64,000 bases of DNA from Enterobacter cloacae complex sp. ECNIH7 (GTDB taxonomy: Bacteria > Pseudomonadota > Gammaproteobacteria > Enterobacterales > Enterobacteriaceae). The notes under the pieces were generated by a model. That model had not been told where the DNA came from. It was given only the letters and a program-made list of their open reading frames with translations, and made no database searches. Position numbers and translations under genes: made by a program. The stretch lies in assembly GCF_002208095.1 (NCBI RefSeq), contig NZ_CP017990.1:4464001-4528000 (forward strand), written 5' to 3'. This document shows, piece by piece, positions 17,918 to 26,336 of this stretch. How positions within the stretch are numbered: position 1 is the first letter of the stretch; every line of letters begins with the position of its first letter.

Positions 17918-17932
17918 CAGCAGGGGCCACCA
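17918..17932 (+). repeat. 15-bp ileX 3'-end repeat at the prophage left edge
   Basis: CAGCAGGGGCCACCA is identical to the last 15 nt of ileX and of the fragment at 14745-14759. It sits about 70 bp before the stop of ogr, where P2-like prophages have their att site. It is therefore the probable left attachment core of the tailocin/prophage. Confidence 0.7.
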
Positions 17933-17960
17933 AATTTTGTTTTTAGAATCATATGATTAA

Positions 17961-17985
17961 GCCACTCGACTGAGTGGCTTTTTTA
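17961..17985 (+). terminator. Hairpin terminator next to the prophage edge
   Basis: AGCCACTC and GAGTGGCT form an 8-bp stem followed by TTTTT on the plus strand. It lies between the ileX end repeat and the stop of ogr and could end a rightward ileX transcript or insulate the prophage. Confidence 0.55.
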
Positions 17986-18002
17986 TTGGTTTTTTTGAGC
18001 AG

Positions 18003-18203
18003 CTAACCGTGGTTCAGCGAAGCCGTTCGGACACGTTCAGAGGCACCGGGGGTCGCAATCAGGCGCTCCACGGACTCCATCGTCACGAACGTACAGCTGC
18101 AGTCCACATTGGTGCACTGGTGATAGCGCTCTTTGGTATTTTCACTTAGATAGCGACTGGTACGCGCATGCGCAGAGTGCTTGCACTTAGGACAATGAAA
18201 CAT
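18003..18203 (-). CDS. ogr: Ogr/Delta-type late transcription activator
   Basis: A 66-aa zinc-binding activator of P2/186 late promoters. Cysteines at residues 4, 7, 30 and 35 (CPKC ... CTNVDC) form the Ogr zinc site. GGAGGGG directly precedes ATG 18203; the longer open frame starts inside gene D and is not used. In P2 and 186 this protein contacts the alpha subunit of RNA polymerase to switch on the tail and lysis operons. Its retention means the late genes here can still be activated. Confidence 0.9.
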   Translation of the reverse strand: MFHCPKCKHSAHARTSRYLSENTKERYHQCTNVDCSCTFVTMESVERLIATPGASERVRTASLNHG

Positions 18204-18270
18204 GTACCCCTCCACTTGATTCACATTCTGTGAATCAATAATACCCAAAATAAAACCAATAGCAACTACA

Positions 18271-19425
18271 TTACTCACTATCAACAGTAAATTTTTCGTC
18301 GCTGACGTTCAGCTCAAGCTTAAGCTGCGTGGTAAATCCGCTATCGTTGAGGGTATGCACCACCTCGCTGATGATCCACGCCTGCTCGTCGATGACGCGT
18401 TTAAAACCGTTTACCAGCACCGGCGTTTCGGGGAACAGATCGGCGCGTCCCAGGGCAAGCTGGATGGAAAACTCTACGGTTCCCCGCTGAAGCGCGCGCC
18501 ACTTAGCCTCTGCGGCCCTGAGCGCCTGCTCTTCAGAGGCATAAACCGTGGTTAGCTCAAATACGTTTTCCGCCGATCCCACCAGCCTCTCTTGCGGTTT
18601 CTGCTCCTTGCCTGCTGCTCCTGCTACCGGTGCGGCGGCATCCGGGTGCTGCAGTGCTTCTGTCTGCTGCCCTCCGGACTGACGATTAATACTCAATTGA
18701 GGATTTTGTTGTTTGGGGTCACGCGTTTGCAGCCATTTGGCCGTTACGCCGGAATAATTTTCACGGTCAGCTATGGAAAAAAGGTGCTTATCTCCATCCC
18801 CACGTTCAATCATCATTAAGGAAAGCGGAGTGCCGCTGGCCGTCACGGCCTGGCCCGCTTTCATAAAGATAATCTTCCCGGCTTTGATTGAAACAAATGC
18901 TCCATTACGTTCAGCAAGGCGGGAGAGGAACGCCGCGTCTGTCTCCTGAGACTGGTCAATATGAGAGATGGCGATGGATGCAAGCCCCGACGCGACGCTG
19001 GCGGTCAACTGGTTACGCTGAGCGATGGTATCGACTATCGCGCCAATCGTCGTGTCATGCCACGACTGTTCGCGCCGCACGTTTAGCTTTCCACGAAAAT
19101 CTGCGCTGAATCCCCGGATGGTCAGCGTGTCCGGCGCTCCCCGGAAATGAATCGCATCAATCGTAAAGTCCCCTTTCTCCTCGAGCGGGGTTCCCTCCCA
19201 TCCCAGCCATAAGGACAGCCTTGCCCCCCGGGCAGGCAAGTCCAGCAGCCCGTCGGAATCATCCAGCAGAATATCCAGCTGATCGGCTTCCAGCCCCCTT
19301 TTGTCGGTCATGGTCAGGCTGATAAGACGATGGCTGAAATTTTGCGTGATATCACGATCGTCAAGCTTAAGCATAAAATCAGGGGCGATTTTTCCACCCG
19401 CCCGGATATTCATTTCGGCGATCAT
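18271..19425 (-). CDS. D: Tail protein D (baseplate hub, VgrG-like)
   Basis: A 384-aa gpD homologue, close to the 387 aa of P2. It forms the hub on which the spike sits and resembles the VgrG/gp27 fold. The pattern DILLDDSDGLLDLPARGARL and the C-terminal LFPETPVLVNGFKRVIDEQAWII are typical. It starts with an ATGA overlap on gene U, so translation of U and D is coupled. Confidence 0.9.
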   Translation of the reverse strand: MIAEMNIRAGGKIAPDFMLKLDDRDITQNFSHRLISLTMTDKRGLEADQLDILLDDSDGLLDLPARGARLSLWLGWEGTPLEEKGDFTIDAIHFRGAPDTLTIRGFSADFRGKLNVRREQSWHDTTIGAIVDTIAQRNQLTASVASGLASIAISHIDQSQETDAAFLSRLAERNGAFVSIKAGKIIFMKAGQAVTASGTPLSLMMIERGDGDKHLFSIADRENYSGVTAKWLQTRDPKQQNPQLSINRQSGGQQTEALQHPDAAAPVAGAAGKEQKPQERLVGSAENVFELTTVYASEEQALRAAEAKWRALQRGTVEFSIQLALGRADLFPETPVLVNGFKRVIDEQAWIISEVVHTLNDSGFTTQLKLELNVSDEKFTVDSE

Positions 19426-19886
19426 CCCACCAGCCCTCCAATGCTATTCCGTGCGCTTTCCACCAGCTCTGAGGCCTGCGTTCGCAGGTCGCCAAACGTC
19501 GTCATCAGCGATTCGTCCACGCGTTTTAGCGACAGGGTAAACTCAATTTTTCGGGCGGTACCGTCACTGTAAAAATCCGAATGCGTGTGCGTGACTTTCT
19601 CAATGACAAACATGCCGTGAATGATGCCGGTACCGTCTATCAGCGGCCATGCCCGCCCCTCATTTGCCATCAGCTCAACCGCCTTGAGCGAAAGCCGCCC
19701 TCCCGTGAGTTCCGGGTAAAGTAAGCCGGAGAGGCTAAAGGATGTCTCACCTTCGCCAAGGTACTGCCAGGCTTTGGGTTTCCCGATGCGAGCGCTGGAT
19801 GCCCAGCGGTAGTCTTTTGTGAATATCATTGACTGATACGGTAAGGTTCGTCGTTCAAAGACAAACAGACCCAGCACCATTAACAT
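19422..19886 (-). CDS. U: Tail protein U
   Basis: A 154-aa gpU homologue (P2 gpU is 159 aa), a baseplate/tail protein needed for contractile tail assembly. The start ATG 19886 (MLMVLGLFVFERRTLPYQ) follows GAGGAG; an upstream in-frame ATG at 19901 overlaps the stop of T and lies before that RBS. The gene lies between T and D in the standard order. Confidence 0.85.
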   Translation of the reverse strand: MLMVLGLFVFERRTLPYQSMIFTKDYRWASSARIGKPKAWQYLGEGETSFSLSGLLYPELTGGRLSLKAVELMANEGRAWPLIDGTGIIHGMFVIEKVTHTHSDFYSDGTARKIEFTLSLKRVDESLMTTFGDLRTQASELVESARNSIGGLVG

Positions 19887-19897
19887 TTTCTCTCTCC

Positions 19898-22177
19898 TCA
19901 ACTATACATAAAGCTGGATTGCTGCCGTCTCGCTTTATCCTGTTCAATATTATCTATCGTCTCCCGGATTTGACGCGTCAGATCCGTTCCGGAGGCCGTG
20001 CCCCCCTGCAGCGTGATGTGATATTCGCTTTTACTCTGATCGACGTAAGAGCGTCCTCCAGTAGCGATGGTCGGCTGATACCCCAGGCTGCCGCCAGAGA
20101 TCCCCGCGCCTGGAATATAAGCGCTGCCCGACGGTGAGGATGCCGCTTCTGCTTTTGCCGCAGCGGCGTCGAGATCGCCCGACTCGTTTTTGATAAGACC
20201 GAGTTTCTCCAGCAGCCAGCTGGCCTTGCCGCTCAGGCTATTAAAGAGATCAAGCGGTGCCATTAACGCATCGCCCAGCGCCTGACCAAAAATCACGCCA
20301 GCGTTTTTACAGCCATCCAGCGTTTCCTGCGTCGCCTTGATCGGCGTAATCAAGTCGGTGAACCATTGCCAGATACCGCCCAGCTTCTCCGAGATAGAGT
20401 CAAACACCGCCATCACCGGTGAGAACAGCGCCCCCAGCGGTGCGAAAGCCGTCGAAAGCCCTTCCATCACCCCGCCAAAGAAGGCGCTGATGGGCTCCCA
20501 GTATTTAAAAATCAGTAAGGCACCGGCAGCAATCGCCGCGCCAAGGGCAATCACCGGCCAGCTAAGCGCGCCCAGCACCGTCATGATGGCGCCGCCCACC
20601 ACGCTGAATACCGTTCCCAACATCCCGGCCGCGGTAATAACCATATTGACGCCTGTCAGAACCGGGCCGATGACCGTGCCTACGCCCCCCAGCACGCCAG
20701 CAAACGCCTGCGCGCCGACAACGATGCTGGCGAGGGTCTGCGTCAGCTCAGGGTTGGCATTCACCCAAAGGGAGGCCGTGCCAAGCCAGCCGGTTGCGGT
20801 TGTTATCAGGTTGCGCAGAGCGCCATCCGCTTTATCAAATACATCAATCTTCAACCCGTTCCACGCGGCCTGGAATCGGTTGATATCGCCGTCAAGATTA
20901 TCGGTCTGCACGGAAGCCGCGAGCGCGGTACTGCCCTTTGCCCCCTGCAACTGCTGGCGTTTTTCATCAAGCGATCCATCACCCGCAGCGGAAGCCAGCG
21001 CCCCCGCGGCTTTTATGGCATCCGGAGTCTGAACATGGCGCAACATCGCGCTGAGCGCGTCCCCCGCGGCAGCGCCTTTCATTCCTTTTTCTGCCAGAAC
21101 GCCCAGCAGCGCGGTGGTCTCTTCAAGCCCCATACCGGCGGCATCCGCAGCGGGCGCAGCGGAGGTGACGGCCGCCACCATCTCAGCGAGGCTGGTATTC
21201 GAAGAGGTAAAACCGCGCGTAAGCACATCTGCGATGCGTCCCGCATCCGTATCGGCCAGGCTATACGCGGCCTGCGTGCTGGCGATCATATCGGCCGCTT
21301 TAGCCGCGTCGACACTCCCCGCCAGGCTGAGGTTGACCGTTGGCGCGGTGGCCGCAAGCAGCCCATCGGCGTCATAGCCTGAACGAGTCAGTTCGGTTTG
21401 TGCCCGAAGGACCGTATCTGCGGGTACTCCGGTCCCGGCACTCACCTCCCGCGCCTGCTGGCGAATCGCCTCAAGCCGGGAATCCCCCTTCGCCAGGCCA
21501 AGGTTTGCCTGAATGGCCGACATCTGCTTTTCAAAGCTGATGCCAGGGGCGATAAACCGGGACGTCTGGTCAAAGCCCGCTTTTGCGATGCCCACGCCCG
21601 TATTCGCAAGCTGACGCACCCGCGCGGTAACGCGTTTGCCTGACTCGTAGCGATTCTGAACGGTACTCAGCCGCTCCTGCTGCTGATTGACGCGGGCCAG
21701 CGCATCCCGCTGTCGGTTAAGCTGCTGCGTTTTTTCGCTGATGTGACTTTTTAAACGACGTTCATCCGACGAGAGCGTGCGCGTGTTCACTCCCGCCTGA
21801 GCGAGTTCAGTACGCTGACGCTGTACCGAGTAGCGTAAGCTGTTGTACTCATGCTTCAGGTCGACTGCCGATTTTCGGGCTGCAGTCAGCGCATCAGCCT
21901 GCGCCTGGGTGGGGTTTTGCGTGTTTTTAAACTGTACCGCCAGCGCCGCGGCCTGCTGTTTCGCCTGAGCAAGCGACTGCTCCGTCGTGGCGAGCCGGGC
22001 ATTTGCTTTTCTGAAGCCGTCAATACGCCCCGCCTGCTCATCAAGCGCCCCCAGCGCCGTCTGAGAATCGCGGATATCGCTCGCGAGAGTGAGGCTGGCG
22101 TTATGGAGAGCGTTAAGCGGTCGGGTTGCCCGGTCGACTGCCTTAAGCAGCTCCTGAAGACTGACATTATTACTCAT
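19898..22177 (-). CDS. T: Tail tape-measure protein T
   Basis: A 759-aa tape measure that sets tail length; P2 gpT is 815 aa, so the tail is predicted to be similar or slightly shorter. The first 220 residues are long coiled coil (RNQQ-type heptads). A TMP domain follows, then alanine/glycine-rich hydrophobic segments at about 490-570. The intact reading frame of this large gene argues for selection on tail assembly. Its ATG overlaps the end of the E' frame. Confidence 0.92.
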   Translation of the reverse strand: MSNNVSLQELLKAVDRATRPLNALHNASLTLASDIRDSQTALGALDEQAGRIDGFRKANARLATTEQSLAQAKQQAAALAVQFKNTQNPTQAQADALTAARKSAVDLKHEYNSLRYSVQRQRTELAQAGVNTRTLSSDERRLKSHISEKTQQLNRQRDALARVNQQQERLSTVQNRYESGKRVTARVRQLANTGVGIAKAGFDQTSRFIAPGISFEKQMSAIQANLGLAKGDSRLEAIRQQAREVSAGTGVPADTVLRAQTELTRSGYDADGLLAATAPTVNLSLAGSVDAAKAADMIASTQAAYSLADTDAGRIADVLTRGFTSSNTSLAEMVAAVTSAAPAADAAGMGLEETTALLGVLAEKGMKGAAAGDALSAMLRHVQTPDAIKAAGALASAAGDGSLDEKRQQLQGAKGSTALAASVQTDNLDGDINRFQAAWNGLKIDVFDKADGALRNLITTATGWLGTASLWVNANPELTQTLASIVVGAQAFAGVLGGVGTVIGPVLTGVNMVITAAGMLGTVFSVVGGAIMTVLGALSWPVIALGAAIAAGALLIFKYWEPISAFFGGVMEGLSTAFAPLGALFSPVMAVFDSISEKLGGIWQWFTDLITPIKATQETLDGCKNAGVIFGQALGDALMAPLDLFNSLSGKASWLLEKLGLIKNESGDLDAAAAKAEAASSPSGSAYIPGAGISGGSLGYQPTIATGGRSYVDQSKSEYHITLQGGTASGTDLTRQIRETIDNIEQDKARRQQSSFMYS

Positions 22178-22630
22178 GGTGGTTTCCGCTTCGCTGCAGC
22201 GCTTTTTCGCGCCATAAGAGGAGTTCGGTCACGCTAAGGGAGTACAGTTCTGACGGCGGCCAGTGAAAAATCACCGCAATATCCGCCATCAGATCGTCGA
22301 CCGACACATTTTCGGGAAATTTCAGCGAGCCGAAGCCGGTGACAAAAAACCGATCACCTTACCTGCAAAAGAGAGCAGATCGCAGGCGTCCAGGCGCGCA
22401 ACCTCATGCTCGGTCAGCGCTGGGGAGGTCATTCGCGGCAGCACCTTAATCAGCGCATCAACGTCAGATTGCGCCAGCGACGCCAGCGATACGCCGCGCA
22501 GGGTCCCCGCATTGGGTTTTGCGACGGTCACCTTTTCGATTTTTTGCTCGCCGCGCTGAACGGGGCTATCAAGCGTGACGATATGTGGGTTTTCACTTTC
22601 GTTCATGGCGGTCTCGTTGATATTTTCCAT
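22170..22630 (-). CDS. E': Tail protein E+E' made by -1 frameshift
   Basis: E' has no separate start here. It is fused to E by a -1 shift at the heptamer TTTTTTG (complement of 22343-22349). After the shift the frame reads FVTGFGSLKFPENVSVDDL, then MADIAVIFHWPPSELYS and SVTELLLWREKALQRSG, the known E' pattern, and stops 8 bp inside T. Tape-measure chaperones of many tailed phages are made this way, and P2 uses the same slippery site. The fused product would be about 153 aa. Confidence 0.85.
22322..22630 (-). CDS. E: Tail protein E
   Basis: A 102-aa gpE homologue, the short product of the E/E' pair that chaperones the tape measure. The core VTVAKPNAGTLRGVSLASL, QSDVDALIKVLPRMTSPAL and DLLSFAGKVIGFL matches P2 gpE (91 aa). 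The zero-frame stop lies just after the TTTTTTG slippery heptamer. A second start at codon 9 (MNESENP) is possible. Confidence 0.88.
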   Translation of the reverse strand: MENINETAMNESENPHIVTLDSPVQRGEQKIEKVTVAKPNAGTLRGVSLASLAQSDVDALIKVLPRMTSPALTEHEVARLDACDLLSFAGKVIGFLSPASAR

Positions 22631-22686
22631 TTCGTTACTCTTCTGAAAGTTAACTCACCGGCCGGTCATCCCGGCCGGTTAAAGGG

Positions 22687-23205
22687 TTACAGGCCGATGG
22701 CCTTACGGTGTTCTGCCAGGCGATCGACGCCATCGACTTTGAGCACCATGTTGATGATGTCGATTTCGATGATCTCTTTGCCATCAATGGTCAGCTGGTA
22801 GTAAGCGCACTCGGTGGACATCTTGGTGGTGCCACTCTCGCCCTGCTTGTTTTCACCGCCATCAAACTCTTTATGACGGCCGCGCATGACGATTTCGACG
22901 GCGGAGATTTCGCCGGTATCATCGCGCTGATAAGAGCCGGTAAAGCGCAGCGGCACGCTGTCCGCGCCCGGAGAGGCATACTGCGCCCACAGGGCGGCGT
23001 CCGGCAGACCGCCAACGGTCCACTCCAGCGCCAGGGCATCATCGTCCAGGCCGAGGTCGACAGAGACCGAGCCCGGCATACCGCCGCCGCGATACTTCTC
23101 CAGCTTGCGGGTAAGCTTCGGTAGGGTCACAGACTCAACAACGCCCATATAGCTCAGGCCATCGTTGAACATATTCAGATACTTAAGTTTGCGTGGTAAC
23201 GCCAT
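22687..23205 (-). CDS. FII: Major tail tube protein FII
   Basis: A 172-aa tube protein, exactly the length of P2 gpFII. It polymerises into the inner tube that is driven through the cell envelope on contraction. The start MALPRKLKYLNMFNDGLSY and the block ESVTLPKLTRKLEKYRGGGMPGSV (in part) are characteristic. It follows the sheath gene by 11 bp in one operon. Confidence 0.93.
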   Translation of the reverse strand: MALPRKLKYLNMFNDGLSYMGVVESVTLPKLTRKLEKYRGGGMPGSVSVDLGLDDDALALEWTVGGLPDAALWAQYASPGADSVPLRFTGSYQRDDTGEISAVEIVMRGRHKEFDGGENKQGESGTTKMSTECAYYQLTIDGKEIIEIDIINMVLKVDGVDRLAEHRKAIGL

Positions 23206-23216
23206 GCTTCAGCTCC

Positions 23217-24404
23217 TTAGCTGTTAACCGAATCTGACAGGTCTGCCAGATAGGTATCGGTGATGCGCTGGCGCAGGGTCAGATTTTCCAGCGGCGGGAC
23301 AGGGGTGTAGTCGTAATCGATATACAATTTCCCCGCTTTCAGGGTGGTTGCATCGTTCGACTCAGGGTCATACCAGCAGGAGCCGTCGACGATATAGCCG
23401 TTGGTTTTCAGCTCGCGGAACTTGGCGTTAATACCGGAAACGATGTCGCGGATAAGCGTTGGCGTGATGGGTTTATCCATCGCCCACGCGTGCGCTTCCG
23501 CCATGGTATCGGCCAGCACCTGTGCGGTACGGGTGTAGTTTTCAAAGACGAATAACGGATCGTCTGAGCAGGTACGGTTCCCCCAGAATTTGAAACCGTC
23601 GTTGCGAATCAACGTAGTGACGCCAGCCTGGTTGAGCAGGTTCGCATCGGTAGCCTGTTCCTGCAGATCCCAGGAAACAGAAGCGCTTACGCCCGTAACG
23701 CCGTTGACGCCAACGTTTGACAGGGTTTTATGCCAGCCGATTGTCTGGTCGATTTTGGCGCGCAGGCCAAGCGCACGGGCGGTAGCCCAGGCCGTCGTCG
23801 TTGCGTTCGTGGTGGTATCCCATGCCAGAAAATCAGGATGGATAACCATCAGCTCGCGCTGGCTGAAGTTTTTGCGGTAGTTGATCGCTTCAGAGATGGT
23901 TTTACATCCCCATGCGCTGACATAGCCGAACGCGCGCAGGCTCTGGCACATGGCGGCCAGTGCGGTCGCCACTTCCTGAGAGTCCAGCCCCGGCACGCCG
24001 AGAATACGCGGCTTAACGCCGGTCACCGTTTTCGCCGTGAGAAGCGCCTTCAGGCCGGTATATTTGCCGTTTTCATCGGTGGTACCGATGATGTTGGAAA
24101 CGGTCTGCTTGCGCGCCTCTTCCGGGGTTTCAGCGGTGCCTTCGGCCACGCGAACAACAACGACAACCGGTTTGCACTGGTCGGCGATCGCCTGCAGAGA
24201 AGCGGACAGCGTCCCCGCCTTGCCGGCTTTCGCAATCGCGTTTTGCACGTTGGTAATGAGCACGGGCTCGTTTAAAGGAAATGTCTTGTCGTCAGCATCG
24301 CTGGCCGTACAGACCATGCCGATGATTGCCGTCGAGACGGTGGAAATGGTGCGGGTGCCATCGTTGATTTCGATAACTTCCACGCCGTGGTGAAAATCAC
24401 TCAT
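23217..24404 (-). CDS. FI: Tail sheath protein FI
   Basis: A 395-aa contractile sheath protein (P2 gpFI is 396 aa). It starts MSDFHHGVEVIEINDGTRTI and ends in the conserved sheath C terminus (LENLTLRQRITDTYLADL). AAGGAG precedes the ATG. It heads the FI-FII-E-E'-T-U-D-ogr operon. The gap before it (24405-24462) is where the P2 PF promoter, activated by Ogr, would lie. Confidence 0.94.
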   Translation of the reverse strand: MSDFHHGVEVIEINDGTRTISTVSTAIIGMVCTASDADDKTFPLNEPVLITNVQNAIAKAGKAGTLSASLQAIADQCKPVVVVVRVAEGTAETPEEARKQTVSNIIGTTDENGKYTGLKALLTAKTVTGVKPRILGVPGLDSQEVATALAAMCQSLRAFGYVSAWGCKTISEAINYRKNFSQRELMVIHPDFLAWDTTTNATTTAWATARALGLRAKIDQTIGWHKTLSNVGVNGVTGVSASVSWDLQEQATDANLLNQAGVTTLIRNDGFKFWGNRTCSDDPLFVFENYTRTAQVLADTMAEAHAWAMDKPITPTLIRDIVSGINAKFRELKTNGYIVDGSCWYDPESNDATTLKAGKLYIDYDYTPVPPLENLTLRQRITDTYLADLSDSVNS

Positions 24405-24462
24405 CCGTTTAACTCCTTGGTTAGTTGGTGAGTGATATTGTCGCGGCTGGGCTTGCTATGAG

Positions 24463-25056
24463 CTAACCATCCCTGTCCAGCGGCCGCTGGCACAACGATT
24501 GTCCGACTATCGTGGCGGGGAATTTTTTATAAAGCGTGGAAATACCCACATCAAAAATTAACGCAACGCGCTGTCGGGGTTCCCCGGCAGCAATCAGCCT
24601 GCCAGCCTGAGCCCATTCCTCCTGCGTCAATTTAGGACGTCTGCCACCAATTCGTCCCTGTTCCCGCGCTGCGGCTAGCCCGGCGCACGTCCTCTCGACA
24701 ATGAGTTCACGCTCCATTTCAGCAAGCGCCCCCATGATATGGAAGAAGAAACGACCCATTGGCGTTGAGGTATCAATGCTATCAGTCAAACTGCGGAAAT
24801 TAATACTTCGCTGGCGTAGTTCCTCAGTCATTGAAACAAGGTGGCGCATACTGCGCCCGAGCCGATCGAGTTTCCATACAACGAGAGTATCTCCTGCATT
24901 AAGTTGCCTGAGGGCACGATTGAGCCCCGGTCTGTTTGTCGTTTTACCGCTGATTTTATCTTCAAAAATCAGCTCACATCCTGAACGCTGCAGCGCGTCA
25001 CGCTGTAAGGCGGTGTTTTGTTCATTTGTTGACACGCGTATGTATCCAATAAGCAT
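24463..25056 (-). CDS. gin: Gin/Pin-type serine invertase for tail-fibre switching
   Basis: A 197-aa small serine recombinase. The N-terminal catalytic domain has YIRVST with nucleophile Ser9 and the conserved GKTTNRPGLNRAL and KLDRLGRS blocks; a C-terminal HTH follows (QRVALIFDVGISTLYKKFPA). ATG 25056 follows AAGGGA; an upstream ATG at 25074 is less likely. It inverts DNA between two inverted 26-bp crossover sites flanking the variable fibre end (25111-25136 and 26783-26808), together with Fis at an enhancer usually inside the gene. It sits directly beside the invertible segment, as in Mu and P1. Confidence 0.92.
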   Translation of the reverse strand: MLIGYIRVSTNEQNTALQRDALQRSGCELIFEDKISGKTTNRPGLNRALRQLNAGDTLVVWKLDRLGRSMRHLVSMTEELRQRSINFRSLTDSIDTSTPMGRFFFHIMGALAEMERELIVERTCAGLAAAREQGRIGGRRPKLTQEEWAQAGRLIAAGEPRQRVALIFDVGISTLYKKFPATIVGQSLCQRPLDRDG

Positions 25057-25110
25057 GGTATTTCCCTTCGTCAAAACCGGAAATCATGCCATTTAATGGA
25101 GAAACACGCA

Positions 25111-25136
25111 TTTTCGAAAACCTTGGTTTGGGAGGA
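25111..25136. promoter_or_regulatory. Invertase crossover site, left
   Basis: A 26-bp near-palindrome with core AAAACCTTGGTTTGGGAG. It shares 18 identical bases with the right-hand site in opposite orientation and has the gix/hix layout of two 12-bp half sites around a 2-bp centre. It lies in the reading frame of the silent fibre end at residues FENLGLG. Confidence 0.85.
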
Positions 25137-25469
25137 GCTAAATACGTAACCAGTCGAGGAAGTAACGCAAATGGAGCTTGGGTAATATGGTCGGATGGAG
25201 CCATTGAGGTTATGGGGTATGGTGTAATCCTTGATAACGGCCTGGCAACGGTTAATTACCCAATTGCGCTGCCAGGTATAAGCCGCTATATCAGCATTGC
25301 CGAACGTCTTTCTGCTGATCCCGGCACTACGCCAAACTATGCTCATTCATCAATGATCATTGATGCTTTAACAACAAATGTCGGTTTCAAAGCTCGTTGC
25401 ACAATGGCCGCAACGGGTGCCCCATCAAATAATGGTTTTTCGTGGAGAGTTTACTATGCGCCTATTTAA
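25124..25469 (+). pseudogene. Silent alternative tail-fibre C-terminal cassette (S')
   Basis: About 115 codons encoding a fibre tip without its own stalk, on the strand opposite to gene H. It begins at the crossover site (LGLGGAKYVTSRGSNANGAW) and ends in WRVYYAPI. The open frame can be read from 25086, but only the part after the crossover would be joined to H on inversion. The sequence resembles gp53-like fibre C-terminal domains, a receptor-binding fold. It is not decayed; it is a stored variant, so 'pseudogene' here means presently unexpressed. Confidence 0.8.
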
Positions 25470-25650
25470 TCCGATCACAATGACGGAGGTCATTCATGGT
25501 TTCCACGATACTGGAGGTGCTATTCAACTCCCTGAGGATAACTGGTTTTTCAGAATACAAGAAATACCGGAGGGAATGCGGCTTGCAGTTAATGAAAAAG
25601 GCGAACCAATCCTTGTGGAAATTGAATCTGATGTCTCTGGCAACGAATAA
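25456..25650 (+). CDS. Short fibre-assembly-like protein of the silent cassette (U')
   Basis: A 64-aa frame starting MRLFNPITMTEVIHGFHDTG, overlapping the end of the silent fibre cassette by 14 bp. Position after a fibre end, and the MRLFNP-type start, suggest a cassette-specific fibre assembly partner, much shorter than the 199-aa protein of the active cassette. It may be a truncated chaperone or a distinct small protein. Confidence 0.55.
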   Translation: MRLFNPITMTEVIHGFHDTGGAIQLPEDNWFFRIQEIPEGMRLAVNEKGEPILVEIESDVSGNE

Positions 25651-25736
25651 ATGAATACGTTTTCTGGCTGAGTGCTGAAAATATCAGGTGCTGCTGATGA
25701 TTATTGACACATCAAAAGCACCCGATATTGAATGAC

Positions 25737-26336
25737 CTATACCTCGGGTTTCGGTGGAAGGTTAAGATTCGGAGCGGTATCGGTATCAACCTTAGTTAGC
25801 TTATAACGATACCGCTGCCATTCAGTCAGTCGTGGGATATCTTTATCATCAATATAGCCTCCAGCCTGAGCATCTACCAATGGTGCGATAATTGCAGACG
25901 CTTCCGCTAGCAATGCAGTTTTCTGCTGTTCAGCCTTTGCCACATCCGCAGAGTGTTTCGCTTTTGCGTCGGTTATCCACTCGCTGCCATTCCACTTATC
26001 ATATGGCGTTCCAGGGGCTTGTGTCGTCGTATCTTTCGGATAATCACCCGGTAGTGAAATCGTGACTTTCTCACCTGACTTTGTGCTATATACAGTTTTA
26101 CCGCGATGATCAGCGATGTACTCCCATCCGTTTAAGTCAAAGGTGCGGCAAATAGTAAAACCTTCTTTAATTTCACCAGGCGCATCAATGCATGACAAGG
26201 CTGGAATACCTACACCTTCCGCTAAATATTCAACCGATGAGGAAAGATATTCGCGCGTCTCACCATCGTAGTTAAACACAGTTATATCACCGGTCACTGT
26301 AGCAATAAGCTCATTGTTTAATTTTGCCTTCGCCAT
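25737..26336 (-). CDS. G: Tail-fibre assembly chaperone of the active cassette
   Basis: A 199-aa Caudo_TAP-type chaperone that helps trimerise and attach the fibre encoded just upstream. The C-terminal half contains YDKWNGSEWITDAKAKHSAD and the final WQRYRYKLTKVDTD block typical of the family (about residues 110-190). Its start codon shares one base with the fibre stop (TAATG). It lies inside the invertible segment, so it is exchanged together with the fibre tip. Confidence 0.88.
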   Translation of the reverse strand: MAKAKLNNELIATVTGDITVFNYDGETREYLSSSVEYLAEGVGIPALSCIDAPGEIKEGFTICRTFDLNGWEYIADHRGKTVYSTKSGEKVTISLPGDYPKDTTTQAPGTPYDKWNGSEWITDAKAKHSADVAKAEQQKTALLAEASAIIAPLVDAQAGGYIDDKDIPRLTEWQRYRYKLTKVDTDTAPNLNLPPKPEV

